From positions 62,001-126,000 of the forward strand of contig MU863908.1 in NCBI GenBank assembly GCA_033296885.1: a stretch of 64,000 bases of DNA. Direction: 5' to 3'. Positions 55,101-64,000 of the stretch are shown here, piece by piece; position 1 is the stretch's first letter, and each line of letters begins with the position of its first letter. The DNA comes from Triangularia verruculosa. Its lineage: Eukaryota; Ascomycota; Sordariomycetes; Sordariales; Podosporaceae. The notes beneath the pieces are model-generated. The model saw only the letters and a program-made list of their open reading frames with translations. It was not told the DNA's origin and ran no database searches. A program made the position numbers and the translations under genes.

Positions 55101-55817
55101 CGCGATTGCACCGAAGGCAGAGTCGCCAGTACCCCAATAAACGTCCAAAGTGTCATGGCCGATATCAAGAAGGTTGCTGTGGCGGGCGGGTTGGTTTTTT
55201 CCATCACTGCAGCTCAAGATTACTGTTATAGGAGGCAACGTGAACTCCTCCATTCGCAGGAAAAAAAACTGCTGAACAAATTAGTAGAATTTGAAAGCTT
55301 GCGAAAGATTTGCGGGGATATTGAGAGGATGGTCGATTTAACCACGCTTCTTCGCGATTCAGCTATACAGTACGATCTGTTCGCACTGGATCGCTACCTC
55401 GATTGGCAAGTCATTCAGGACAATCAAGATACTTCTCCCGCCGAGCAGCTTTCTCAACTCTCTAAAAAGAGGAAAGTACGGGTGATGTTGAATGGGCTCA
55501 TGCAAGACCATGCAAAGACATTACAATGCTGTCAGGCGCTGCTCACAATCTCCAGTATTTTATCAACCGAACTGAAGAAGGCGGGGCAGTTTCCCACTGA
55601 TAGCTTGGAGGAGGATGAGCGAAGGGTTGAAATCTGTACTTTGTTTGACAATATCTGGGATCATCTCCCAGCCGAGGTGCAGTTGAGGACCCCAGTAAAG
55701 CCCTCCGAGGTGGACACCTCAATGCTGTTCTGGTGGCGAACTTCTTATAAAGAAAGCCTGGAGGCTATTGTAAGGTTGATTGAGTTTCTGGTCGTAGATG
55801 GCGGGTTGTTTGAGTAA
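52185..55817 (+). CDS. SNTX-type MACPF-like protein with FN3-like and P-loop GTPase-like domains (1210 aa)
   Basis: A single-exon gene. The N-terminus (MSDTLILPALGQDIQLGMLYDAR, then HAGFSLWDN) matches the beginning of the stonustoxin/SNTX family, whose first domain has a MACPF/CDC-like fold. Residues about 1-210 correspond to it, and about 210-430 to the following helical region. An acidic linker (DSDSTDEGDDPGPEEW) leads to an FN3-like stretch (about 510-640; GAPDAPILTARDQG and WSPSAVIRTIHV). At about 740-900 there is a GTPase-like domain: P-loop FAGPSGHGKYS (canonical Ser/Thr after GK replaced by Tyr), then VADIPSFGDS at 813 as a G3 equivalent, and IYTFSDGGIP. A helical C-terminus follows. 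The domain order resembles vertebrate SNTX-containing proteins. Pore formation is not shown; several MACPF proteins do not form pores. No signal peptide, so cytosolic. The start at 52185 gives the family N-terminus. Confidence 0.75.
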   Translation: MSDTLILPALGQDIQLGMLYDARTARLHAGFSLWDNAVVNKEQDIDDSKIQDAAFSYSYSLQEARSKAGLDIEGSLNLDFGLVKATGSARYLNDQRSAAFEARMDVSCTIVRRTRRIPQELLATDALQHTGHLNNPRFTHFVAEVTEGGAATLSFVQSCDSSEHVKTVLGNLKGELAKLPVGGSTKAENSEQSSALSSRLNITYNGAIAESVTSIDDARRIAHEMPIHLRKQFNALSYTLYPLEDLDNTASRAIRKLDDNLVQKTVAGLNAGEEVGLQMKDLLKEDVFRKFFPKIKRQIENVLDVFSAAKLEFEKTVRIILPQLRDGTSTVKQETLEAAIALFQQRTRFAKQFHQLKIEEAGILQNTIVDELLGTYGFKNCFSERHIGSLLGEETPHLLLSLGGKDTINRTRHPLGDKIKSAEVITYDSDSTDEGDDPGPEEWFNNWEQKSRLRTSCSYLKDLKAQQLVREVVCGVASIDSAYLPGAKKRRKTALGDILLYSKGEMHIVTNALPGAPDAPILTARDQGFGVAWAYQRPEAEEALIPATGITVKYRPLSGSWRHYETIGGSQGEALEENEMWRGFESQDMHLGLVIGEGADARLFGDCEYEVSFRIKTMVGYSPWSPSAVIRTIHVNPTPDDMQEDPVVPGPKLPPVATRINSFYFENRADLFLEARQRPWEMHKSETGHQLHLGLKTLEERIGARACFMDNVAVRVLDVAAGFEPECHAASIQDFEKTVVVVFAGPSGHGKYSQINEFVGHLLEVDLQKAAHLIVVGGHETVQGQDSEMQPITCYRVRPHSSRLNGKTVLVADIPSFGDSIGLRQRLFRIHAVYMFFQTVTHVNAIILTCRATATTDLSLSHTTTFMLSILAKSLHKCLRTIYTFSDGGIPDAQKALQDLRWPVANGEVALSNVVSKPGGKADGQACDKGGKRQHYSVQSQEAVLSMVMGMAAASISHSIDLLKTLGLLECQRDCTEGRVASTPINVQSVMADIKKVAVAGGLVFSITAAQDYCYRRQRELLHSQEKKLLNKLVEFESLRKICGDIERMVDLTTLLRDSAIQYDLFALDRYLDWQVIQDNQDTSPAEQLSQLSKKRKVRVMLNGLMQDHAKTLQCCQALLTISSILSTELKKAGQFPTDSLEEDERRVEICTLFDNIWDHLPAEVQLRTPVKPSEVDTSMLFWWRTSYKESLEAIVRLIEFLVVDGGLFE

Positions 55818-58307
55818 CGGACCTTGTGTTGCACATGTCATTTTATAGAAAATGGACTACAATAAGAGGAACGTCATCGGGACTATTGACAACTTAGCGG
55901 GGCGCCTTGAATTATAAGCTTCTGCCATGGTTAGCAAAGTTGGGTTTAAAGGTTTGATTTCCAGTAGGTAGGTCAGGCATAGACGTCTAAGACAGGTAAG
56001 GTCGGGTAGGTGCGTTTGCGTTGTCTTCGGGCATTTATCCATTTTTATTATGGGATCAGATTACCTTATCAATTGAGGCATAGATCCCTGTCCCTATCGA
56101 CCCAGCTGCTTCACTTGTATCTTCTCGTTCTAGTTACTCTTGCTTCCATACCTAAGACCCAATAGCCGAGGCCATCGTTGTCCCCATGATCACAGAAGCT
56201 GCAATGAGTCAAAAGCAGGAAGCTTGGGACGAGCCTCAACACATGAAGTATCACCTGAGAAGGTAAGATTTGGCCTTGGTTTTTCAACTTCCATGTTTCA
56301 CTGCGTACCTAACTTTGTCAAGTTCAGTGGTCCAGGAGTTTGAGTAGGTAGGGAGGTAGTGTTTACCAGGAATGGCTTACTGCGTACTTGAGATTGCGGA
56401 CTCGAGCGATTTTGGACCTTATGATATCGCAGCCTGCTCGCAAATACGGCCATCTAAGACGAAAAAATCTAGGGCCCCATACTCGAACAATGGAGTTCTG
56501 CAGAAATGGGGGTTCAATGATGTGTTTGGCTACTCGAGAACTAACAGGCTATCTGGGTGCTAAACACATTGGAAAATCCGCCACATTAAAAGTCTTATTG
56601 GAATTTGCATTTTGCCGTGAGGTGTCTTATCTTTGACCTTGAAAGGTACCTTGGTTCATGATAATGGCTTAGGCTGAGGGATATTTAACGCAGCAAAGCA
56701 GGTTTGCAGGTGATGGTGGCCTCTACCTCCGAGCTGGCTTTTCTCGAAGAACAAGGAAGATTCGGTGTTAAGGCAAAGATGCGGGGCCCTCGAAAGATAA
56801 GGGGGACACGTCGTGGGAGAAAAAAGACTATTGATCGTCAAAGACCGGCTGTAAAAGATAGGTAGGTACCTAGTAACCACCAGGCATCGAAAGAAAGTCA
56901 AAAGGCCCTGACAGTTTGGCAATGGCCTATCGACAAACTTGACATACCTAGGAATATATTCAGTGTCTTCAAATATATCCCCTATCCCTTCCGACCTCTT
57001 GACTCTGTTCTGAAATTTGTTGATGGTGGCGCAGTCTCGGTGCTTCTGTCCACAATGTGGCTGGTTGGAAAGCGGCGAAGGTGAGACAGTGAGGGGTAAG
57101 GGCGTGACCGTGAGGCGCCGGAGCTTTGGAGGCCTTCGGGAATTTTCAAAAAAAGAGACATGCATTCATGGCAATTATTTCGAAGAGCGTTGATTCGATG
57201 CCAAACCAGCTCTTGCATCCAAGACGCAACCACTTCAACGTGTTCGACTCCAATATGTCTACACACGGTTCTCCGGTTTTGATTGACTGGTCAGGAATGC
57301 ATGCCACACCTCCCCAATCGCCTTGTCGGCACGGCAGACTTGAACCGAGGGCTCCTTCACTACCTACCTGAATTTTGCACTTTTGGATTTCAGTTCCCGC
57401 GATCAACGGCAGCGATGTTGGTCGGGCATACTAGCTTGGAGAACCGATAGCTAAACAAGCAGACGGCTTATCGCTCGCTGTAACGCCTCGAAATATTCCA
57501 ATCATGTTCGTCGCGGGGTACCTATGGGTACAGGGAAAGTACCTTAGTTGCACGATTTTTGAAGGTGGTGGTTGCACTGTTTAGAGGGCTGCCAACCTGG
57601 AGGCTCTTCAGTATGCCTTGATTGAAATTTGATCTGCATGGCTTGCATGCAGATATCACTCCATCTCCGTTCCAGAGTAAGCTGCCTATCAGGAAGCGTG
57701 TGTGATACGACCCAACCATCATGTCACACGGCAAACGACCAACAGGCCACAGCTCGGGTCAACAGCTACCGACCTGCACGTTGTGAGCCAACCGATGGAA
57801 GTGAGGCAGGCAATCAGAGGCATGGCGGGTATCAAAGGAATCCTACTGGCTCAGTGATATATTGAAGGACTTGGCAGAGACCTGAGGCAAGGAAGGTACG
57901 GACCACTTGACGGAGGATAAATATACGTTCAGGATCACTGTACTATTCTAAGTCTTCTTCTTCTTTCTTCATCATGGACTTCGAGGCCATTGAAGATTAT
58001 TACTGAATTGAACTACTGTTCCAAGCCCTGTTTACCAGCCCTTGTCACACATCATCCAATCGGTCAGCAGAGGTATGTCTGCCAGCTCACCTGCATATAT
58101 CGCACCCCGCTGCAACATTGCTGTGTATGGGTTCCAAAAATGCCAAATTAAGTTTATTGAGCACGGTTATACTGCCTGAACTCCTCTCTTTTACTATCGA
58201 TGTTCTCCATCAGCCGTCATTGAAGTTTTTGGTCCATCTCCTGCCAAAAACTCTCATTTCTTATCGGATCAATTGAAGCGGATAATCAGAACACAGCATC
58301 GGCCGCT
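55818..58307. other. Large gap, 2.5 kb
   Basis: No gene was recognised. The ORFs seen (up to 169 codons, minus, 56656-57165) have no family likeness and sit among stops in the other frames. The palindrome taggtaccta is at 56863-56872 and GTAGGTAGG runs occur at about 55965 and 56343. The last 300 bases are probably the promoter of the HET gene. Confidence 0.45.
56863..56872. repeat. 10-bp palindrome TAGGTACCTA
   Basis: A perfect palindrome within gataggtaggtacctagtaacc, a member of the dispersed family. Confidence 0.6.
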
Positions 58308-61197
58308 ATGAACGACATCTGGGTATATCTTCAGGAGCTAGGGTTCTCGAATAAGACAGCCCGCGCCATTTCCCAACATGAACTCCGTTCATGGAATGAA
58401 CAGGATCTGGACAGAATCTTTTCACGCATCGATGCAACCAGCAGCGAGATCGCGGCCCAAACGCTTCGCTCCTTCTCCGTGAAGTACCGTAATGATCGAG
58501 ATAAAACGGACTTTGTCAAGCCAGCGTGGAAAATGGTTCAGGAATCTGGAAGGGCACTTGGCGCGTTGTGTGTCAACAGCCGTGGTGAATTCAGCTTTCG
58601 GCAACCTGGTTCCTACGCCGCATTGACACATGTGTGGGAAGAAGGGCTGCGAACAGATGACTATGAGAGAGGCCTACACCGAAGCTTGCTCGAACAGATT
58701 TTCATCAAGATCCAACCATTGGGTATTCGGTGGCTGTGGATTGACAATCTGTCCATCCCAGGACCTGCAGATCTGTTCAGGAAGGAGGGATTGCAAATTA
58801 AGACGAACCTTATCAATGCAATGGCTTCCATATATCGACAGGCCAAACAAGTCATTGCCATGGATGCGTTGGTCTTGAGGTTGAGGTCGGTGGACCCTGT
58901 CGATACTGCGGTGGTTCTATGTTGCGGAAGTGAGCATCACTGCCAACTTTACCTCGCCCCTCCTTTTTTGCTGTAAATGGTTTATTGAGATAATTAACAC
59001 TATTCAATTTTTGCAGAGTGGATCACACGCTTTTGGACATATCAAGAAATCAAGTTTGCAGCCGACGCCATCGTGATTACCGGCGCTGGCTCTGTAAACT
59101 TCTCGACCATTATTGACGTGCTGATCTTTGAGTCTCGCCTGAACCCCCAGAAATACCGCTTTCTGGCCCAGACAATGCAGAGTCTTGAACGGAACGATTG
59201 CCACCCAGTGATGCTTTCAGACATCGTGGTGGGATGCAAGGACCGAGAAGTCAGTGTCAAGCTGGATTACGCACGCGCTCTTTTCGCCATTCTCAACCTT
59301 GAATGGCGTCTAAATTTCTCGCTTGAAATCGGTATGAAAATGATCTATGAGTCTCAAAAGGCAGAGGCCATGAAGCTGGTTTCTATCATGGACCGCCAAG
59401 AGCGAAGCATCTTGGATGGGCTCCAGCAGTCTTGAGTGGTATGCGAAACAACGAGATTGCCAACCCTGTTCTGTGGACTGGTGATGGTTTGGTAGGCTAT
59501 TGGTGTGCCTACAAGATTCAAAATGTTTTCGGCGGAGGAGCGAATCGTCGGATGCTGATGACGGCTGCGGGGCAGTCGGGTTCACATTTTGTTTCTGAAG
59601 CTCCGACCTTTGAAGCTTATGCCAGCCCGGAAGAAGACCTTGAAAGCATCCGCAGATTTGAAGACGCCATCCGGAAAGGTTCTGCATACATCTTGACACT
59701 TGGGCGACTTGATGAAGACCGGCTTTTTTCCCCCCTGAGGGTCGGTCTCGCTGTAGACAGAGCCCATGGGCCCACTGGCAACTCTGCCTGGGTATGTTTA
59801 ACATTTGCCATCAAGAAGCTCAGCGTTACCATACGCAAACCCTACTGGCAAGTAGGGAAGTGGCTACTCTTTCACGAGAACCCTACCTGCCCAACGCCTG
59901 CAGACACTACAGTATGGGAGCATGAACAGCCACAAGAACCAGCTCAATTTTGGGAAGAACCGGACGATCAGCTGCTACAAGACGACCAATCCCCCAACTC
60001 GCACGCCATCCAGGTATCCCCTGGCACTGGCTCATCTGTTGTATACGATCAGAACTCCAAACAGTGGGTGTGGTATCGTTGTCAAGGGGATGTTATGCTG
60101 TGGGATGAACAAATTGAGAAGCGGGTAGAAAGCACCACAGTCTCTGCTCCCGTGGCGAGGATCGATTGCGCGTTGCCACCGCAACATGGCATTGCCATCA
60201 TCAACGAAGTCAATACAGGGGGGCTTGGTCTTCGCGAGCGCGAAGAGGATATCTTTTTGAGGAATGAGGAAGACATGCTATTCGGCGAAACCCAAGAACA
60301 ACACGAACCGAACGGATTGGTTGAAGGTTTCGAGGAGGAACATGACAAGGGCCTTCGCCCGGCACAACAGTACAAACGGTCAAAGGTGAAACATAGATCT
60401 CATCGGAGTAAATCTGATAGATCCAGTAAACGGCCAAAACCATTCGACGACGAAGATTCGGGTAAACATAAAGTGGCCAAGAAAGATGAGGTAATCCGGG
60501 AAGACGATCGTATCGAAAAGGATAAACAAGCGAAGAGGGCACCGCAAAAGAACAATATGATGGGCTTGAAAAACCGAAGAGTGTCAAGAAGAACCGCCAC
60601 TTTGACAAGAATGATTCAGACGGAGAGGAAGAGCCAGTCCAGGCGGGGGATGCCCTCAAATCGTTGAAGTTTCGCAAGGATAATCCGACAAAATGTAAAA
60701 AACAGCACAAAGGGAAAAAACAAAACCCGCAGGAGATATCGGGAGAGGATGCATGTGGAGAAGCATGTCATGGCATTGAGACAGAGGTCTCGGCTTTGAA
60801 TGGGAGCAAGGATACCACACAATCTGGCACAGTTCAACCCGGTAAGGAGACCGTCTCACAACAAGACCGGCAGCAACCGTCGTTGGGGATTGATGACCCA
60901 TCGACATCGCGGCGACACAAAGGAGAGAAATCCTCAGCGAAGCGGTTAAGGCTTCAGGACGACCTCTTGGTGAACATGAACTACATGCATACGGAATTGC
61001 ACTACGGACCTTTGAAGGAAAGCAAAGATACGTTGCAGGTATTTGACAAGGAGAGGGACGCTAACCCATCGCCTGAGACGCGCCTAGATGAAGGTGGTGC
61101 CAAGACGAGTGAGGATGATCTAGGGGATTGGGACCAGGTGGATGATATTGATGACTTTGGTGGAGGGGAGGCTGATGATGACTGGCAGTTGGTGTAG
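58308..61197 (+). CDS. HET-type protein with charged C-terminal tail, frame changes in the 3' half
   Basis: Exon 1 (58308-58929) and an 87-nt intron lead to exon 2 from 59017. The joined sequence has HET-domain landmarks: YAALTHVWEEGL, RWLWIDNLSIP, INAMASIYRQAKQVIAMDA and KWITRFWTYQEI. Near 59385 the sensible protein moves to another frame (AEAMKLVS then YHGPPRAKHLGWAPAVLSG) and near 60525 to a third (EEGTAKEQYDGLEKPKSV and on), ending at 61197. Each change equals one missing base, or an intron of 71 or 44 nt (donor 59332) and 47 nt (donor at about 60489). The C-terminal 300 residues are charged, Lys/Arg/Glu-rich and disordered, ending in an acidic DDIDDFGGGEADDDW. HET proteins trigger cell death on contact between unlike strains. 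The gene is intact or decaying depending on the junctions. Confidence 0.7.
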
Positions 61198-61829
61198 CGT
61201 CCTGTTTTTGGCTCTTGCTCTTACGTTTTGGATATTCTATGTCCACTTTTATATTTCGAATGATTCTATAACGGATACCTACTTACCTAGATTTATATGC
61301 CTTCTATCCCGTCTGTTGAGACCTACTGTTCTGTCACCGGGCCTGATTGTTCAGGCCTTCCTTTTGCCCTCGTTTACTTCCTTCTTTCCTTTAGTCCTTT
61401 GCCTGGCACACAGCTTTGTTAACACCTCCGTATAAGTTCATTAAACGGCTTCGGTAACCCAAACTGTAAGTGTGGGAGCTTTGGCCCTGAGTGGGTCAGA
61501 CAGCCAGATGGTGGATGCTCTTGGCCCACCCCTCTGTGGGATATTTGTTGGTTTTAGTGGTTTTTCTCTGTTTTGGTAGCTTTTTCCATATCCATCACCG
61601 TTTTCTACTCATTTCCTGCTTTCCTGTTGCCTTTGCCCGAGAATTGGCGAAGTTCTTCGGAAGACCCAGACCGCGACCAAAAAACGACCACGAAGGACAG
61701 ATGTCACAACAATCGACGGGATTGGCATGATAGAAAAAAATATTCTTTGAACGGCTCGACTATCTACTAAGAAATATCAGCGAGCACCCCCGTTTGTCTC
61801 AAACCATAGAATCATTATTCGCAGCCACT
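61198..61829. other. Intergenic, 630 bp
   Basis: This is the 3' region of the HET gene, T-rich in the plus strand. No convincing gene was found. Confidence 0.4.
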
Positions 61830-62303
61830 CTAGCCTTCTCCATTGAAGTCGAGTGTCGCCTTGTCCAGCTTGACAAGCCACCCATCAATCTTCCTCCCCA
61901 TCCCCCGCAAAACATCGGCCGCCGCAACCAAGACCCAATGTTTGATCCTCCAACACATCGCTCTCCACCATCCCATCTCCTTTAAATCGCCCAAAAACAC
62001 CCGCAAGTACTCCAACACCCATCCCATACAGATCCGAAAACCAACTAGACCCGCAGTATAAGCAAGCCAAATGACAAACTGATTCCCATCAACCCGCACA
62101 GCCGCCAAGCCCAAACCGGCGTATACTGGTGCCGACAACCACGGGACGTACCAAGTACCCCAAACCAAACAATTCAAGACGCAGCACACTACACGAATAC
62201 GGGGCCACCGCTCCAGACACCTGACCAGACACTTGTTCAGCCGCTGACCCCATCCCACCACCCACTCAATCAGCACCTTAACCAGGAGCGCCATAAAAGC
62301 CAA
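61830..62303 (-). CDS. Possible small membrane protein (157 aa)
   Basis: An uninterrupted minus-strand ORF rich in Trp, Leu, Val and Gly with three or four hydrophobic stretches (VVCCVLNCLVWGTWYVPW, FVIWLAYTAGLVGFRICM and others) and basic loops. The charge pattern is that of a multi-span membrane protein. No family was recognised, and such ORFs can arise as the complement of C-rich sequence, so the call is tentative. Confidence 0.35.
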   Translation of the reverse strand: MAFMALLVKVLIEWVVGWGQRLNKCLVRCLERWPRIRVVCCVLNCLVWGTWYVPWLSAPVYAGLGLAAVRVDGNQFVIWLAYTAGLVGFRICMGWVLEYLRVFLGDLKEMGWWRAMCWRIKHWVLVAAADVLRGMGRKIDGWLVKLDKATLDFNGEG

Positions 62304-63533
62304 CAGCTAAAAGATAGAAGTACTTGGAAGCCGAGGAAGAATAGGCGGCAGCAGCGCTCGCAGGCGAGAGATTCGGGCGGCAGCAGACGCGACAGCAGCG
62401 CTTGGAAATGACATTGGGGCGTGAGCAGGCAAGGCAAAAGTCTAGAGCTAGCGGTACTAGGAACTTAATGTGAAAAAATGGGAAGTAGCTTAGACAACTA
62501 TAGCTGGGGATGAGAGATGTAGTGGAAATAAACTAGAAGGAGATTAGGAGACGGTGAACGACTGTATTGTCGCTGAAGAAGAATCGAGGGAGAAGAGAGG
62601 TTTTAGAAGTGAGCTTTTAAAGACCTCTGGGGACCGCACTGCGCGATGGACAGCCTTCCTCCAAACACCCGTACCTATCGTGGAAGGCAGGACACGATCG
62701 GTAAGACATTGTCACAGGAGAGAGCCATTTGCCTTCGGACTTTTCGGTGACGGGTGTCATCCGAGGCCCGTTACTTTTGCGGCAATCACAAGGCAGGGTC
62801 TTCGGCACCGATCTCTTGAGACGAGGTAGGTAGGTAGTAAGAGCGTAGTGTATCTACCTACTGGCTATTGGGAACGAGCTTCAGCCCTGCCGCCATTTAC
62901 CAGGCGAGTTACCTCGGAACCGACTCGGAGTTGTCTTGGTGTGCGAAGCGTTCCCGTGCACGTCCTGGACAAAAAGACTGGTATTGCAAGGTGGGAATGC
63001 AGTATTCACAGATAAATAATAAGCGGTAAAAGATAGTTAATAGGTCTTAAAAGATAGTAAATAGGCTTTAGAAGATATTAAGAACATTTTAAAAGATACC
63101 TGGTAGTAATAAGCTTAAAGAAGATCGTCGATAGGCCTTTTCTACAATTTTTAAGGTGTGATCCTAGCTTGTAGTGCCAATTATTTTGTCCACGACGTGC
63201 CGTGATGGCAAGATAGAGCCGAGCCCTAGAAAGAGCTCTAGTACCACCAAGTAGGTAAGAAGGGTTTCCATCGTCATCTGCAAGACTATGCAGACCGGGC
63301 AGATCTCAGTCGGGTTCAAAATTATGTGCGAACACTATGAATCTACTCCGCAAGTCACCCGCAGACCAGCCCTGTGATATTAACAGGAATTGATGACGAT
63401 CAAAAATGGTGTAGCTGCGAAGCCTGCCCGGCGGCTGCATGGTGGTCTGGTAATTTCAGAGTGTGAGGGACCACGCAAAGTCATGAACCATCGCCTCACG
63501 GTGGGGAATTTTCATGTGAATGTGCAGTTATGA
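62304..63533. other. Gap of 1.2 kb with AT-rich repeat
   Basis: No gene was recognised. GTAGGTAGGTAG lies near 62826, and the AT-rich tandem repeat described separately is at 63026-63141. The 3' end may hold an upstream exon of the ankyrin gene, but none could be assigned. Confidence 0.4.
63026..63141. repeat. AT-rich imperfect tandem repeat, unit about 21-25 bp
   Basis: Five diverged units of the form (A)AAAGATA-GT-AATAGGCTTT follow one another: 63026-63048, 63049-63069, 63070-63090, 63091-63116 and 63117-63141. Each contains aagat and most end in a ctt/ttt block. The region is far more AT-rich than its surroundings, as in repeat-induced mutated or satellite-like sequence. Confidence 0.6.
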
Positions 63534-64000
63534 CCACCTCAGGCCAACTTCCGCCGTGCACTTAAGGTGATTTGCTCTGACTTGGCCTTCAACGCCTTAG
63601 ATAAAAACAACATGTCGGCATTGGAACTTGCCCTTTTAAATAAAGACTGGACTTCGCAATTAATGGCACCTCTGCTTCTGAAAGGCGGTGCATCGCCTGT
63701 CTTGAACCTTCAGAGGAAAAGCCTGGCGCTTCTTTCAACTTCGGCCAAGGGAGAGACGGATACTGTCAACCGTCTTTTAGCGGACGGCGCTAGTATTAAT
63801 GGCCAGGATCGACTCGGATATACAGCCTTACACGAGGCGGCTTACTTTAGGAACCTTGAAGTGGCGAAGAAGCTCATTAAGTGTGGAGCTGACGTAAATG
63901 CCAAAACTACACTAGGTGGGAACACTATGCTTCACGCCACTATTGCCATACCTTCAGACCAACAACATCGGCAGTTCTACGAAGAGGAGTCAGGCAGACA
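63534..64000 (+). CDS. Ankyrin repeat protein, partial (runs off the right edge)
   Basis: A reading frame open from just after a stop at 63531 to the end of the window codes for ankyrin-type repeats. These include DRLGYTALHEAAYFRNLEV followed by AKKLIKCGADVNAKT (about 63805-63905) and then GGNTMLHATIA. The first ATG is at 63612 (MSALELALLNKDW), but the residues before it (ALKVICSDLAFNALDKNN) also look like ankyrin sequence. The gene may therefore begin in an exon further left, with this exon starting at about 63543 after a CAG acceptor. Fungal ankyrin proteins of this kind often carry an NLR or unknown N-terminal domain. Protein-binding is the only safe prediction. Confidence 0.7.

Noticed and set aside
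56656..57165. 169-codon minus-strand ORF
   Set aside because: No family likeness, composition like non-coding DNA, and no supporting splice or neighbour context.

Overview
The window is nuclear DNA of a filamentous ascomycete (Pezizomycotina, most likely a sordariomycete). The basis is small GT-AG introns of about 50-75 nt, fungus-specific families (HET, 2EXR, fungal rhodopsin-like membrane protein, fungal STAND/NLR-type proteins, GH115 glucuronidase, CmcJ/NvfI-type oxygenase), gene-poor gaps of 0.5-2.5 kb, and a decayed Ty1/copia retroelement. No RNA genes, CRISPR arrays or operons were found. Exon structures below were worked out by hand from splice signals and reading-frame continuity, and no transcript data were available.

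Layout. 0.6-9.8 kb: a small secreted cysteine-rich protein, an NLR-type N-terminal/retropepsin-like fusion, a 2EXR protein, a complete STAND protein (NB-ARC plus TPR) and a small hypothetical gene. 9.9-19.2 kb: metabolic genes, namely a CmcJ/NvfI-type oxygenase, a membrane-anchored amidase, a secreted PhoD phosphatase and a P450. 19-24 kb: a poor region with one coiled-coil protein, a decayed copia element and a 55-bp inverted repeat. 24-30.7 kb: a rhodopsin-like membrane protein, a secreted BBE-type FAD oxidase, and a second amidase whose first exon carries a frameshift. 31-42.4 kb: a disrupted small membrane-associated ORF, an APH-like kinase, an SR-rich protein with a papain-like/LRAT-like C-terminus, a large secreted GH115 enzyme and a large disordered 2EXR protein. 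43-51.3 kb: an MFS transporter, a methionine-type amino acid permease and a TauD/TfdA dioxygenase. 52-61.2 kb: a giant single-exon protein with a stonustoxin-family (SNTX) MACPF-like N-terminus, an FN3-like segment and a degenerate P-loop GTPase domain, then a HET-type gene whose 3' half changes frame twice. 61.8-64 kb: a possible small membrane protein, an AT-rich tandem repeat and the start of an ankyrin gene running off the window.

Two themes stand out. First, self/non-self recognition type genes (STAND, HET, NLR-like N-terminus, ankyrin, SNTX-like) are frequent and interleaved with secreted degradative enzymes and small-molecule enzymes. Second, several genes (amidase 2, the HET gene, the 31.4-kb ORF) need an odd one-base frame change to be read through, which means either active decay or base errors in the assembly. 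The most unusual single object is the SNTX-like MACPF/FN3/GTPase protein at 52.2-55.8 kb.
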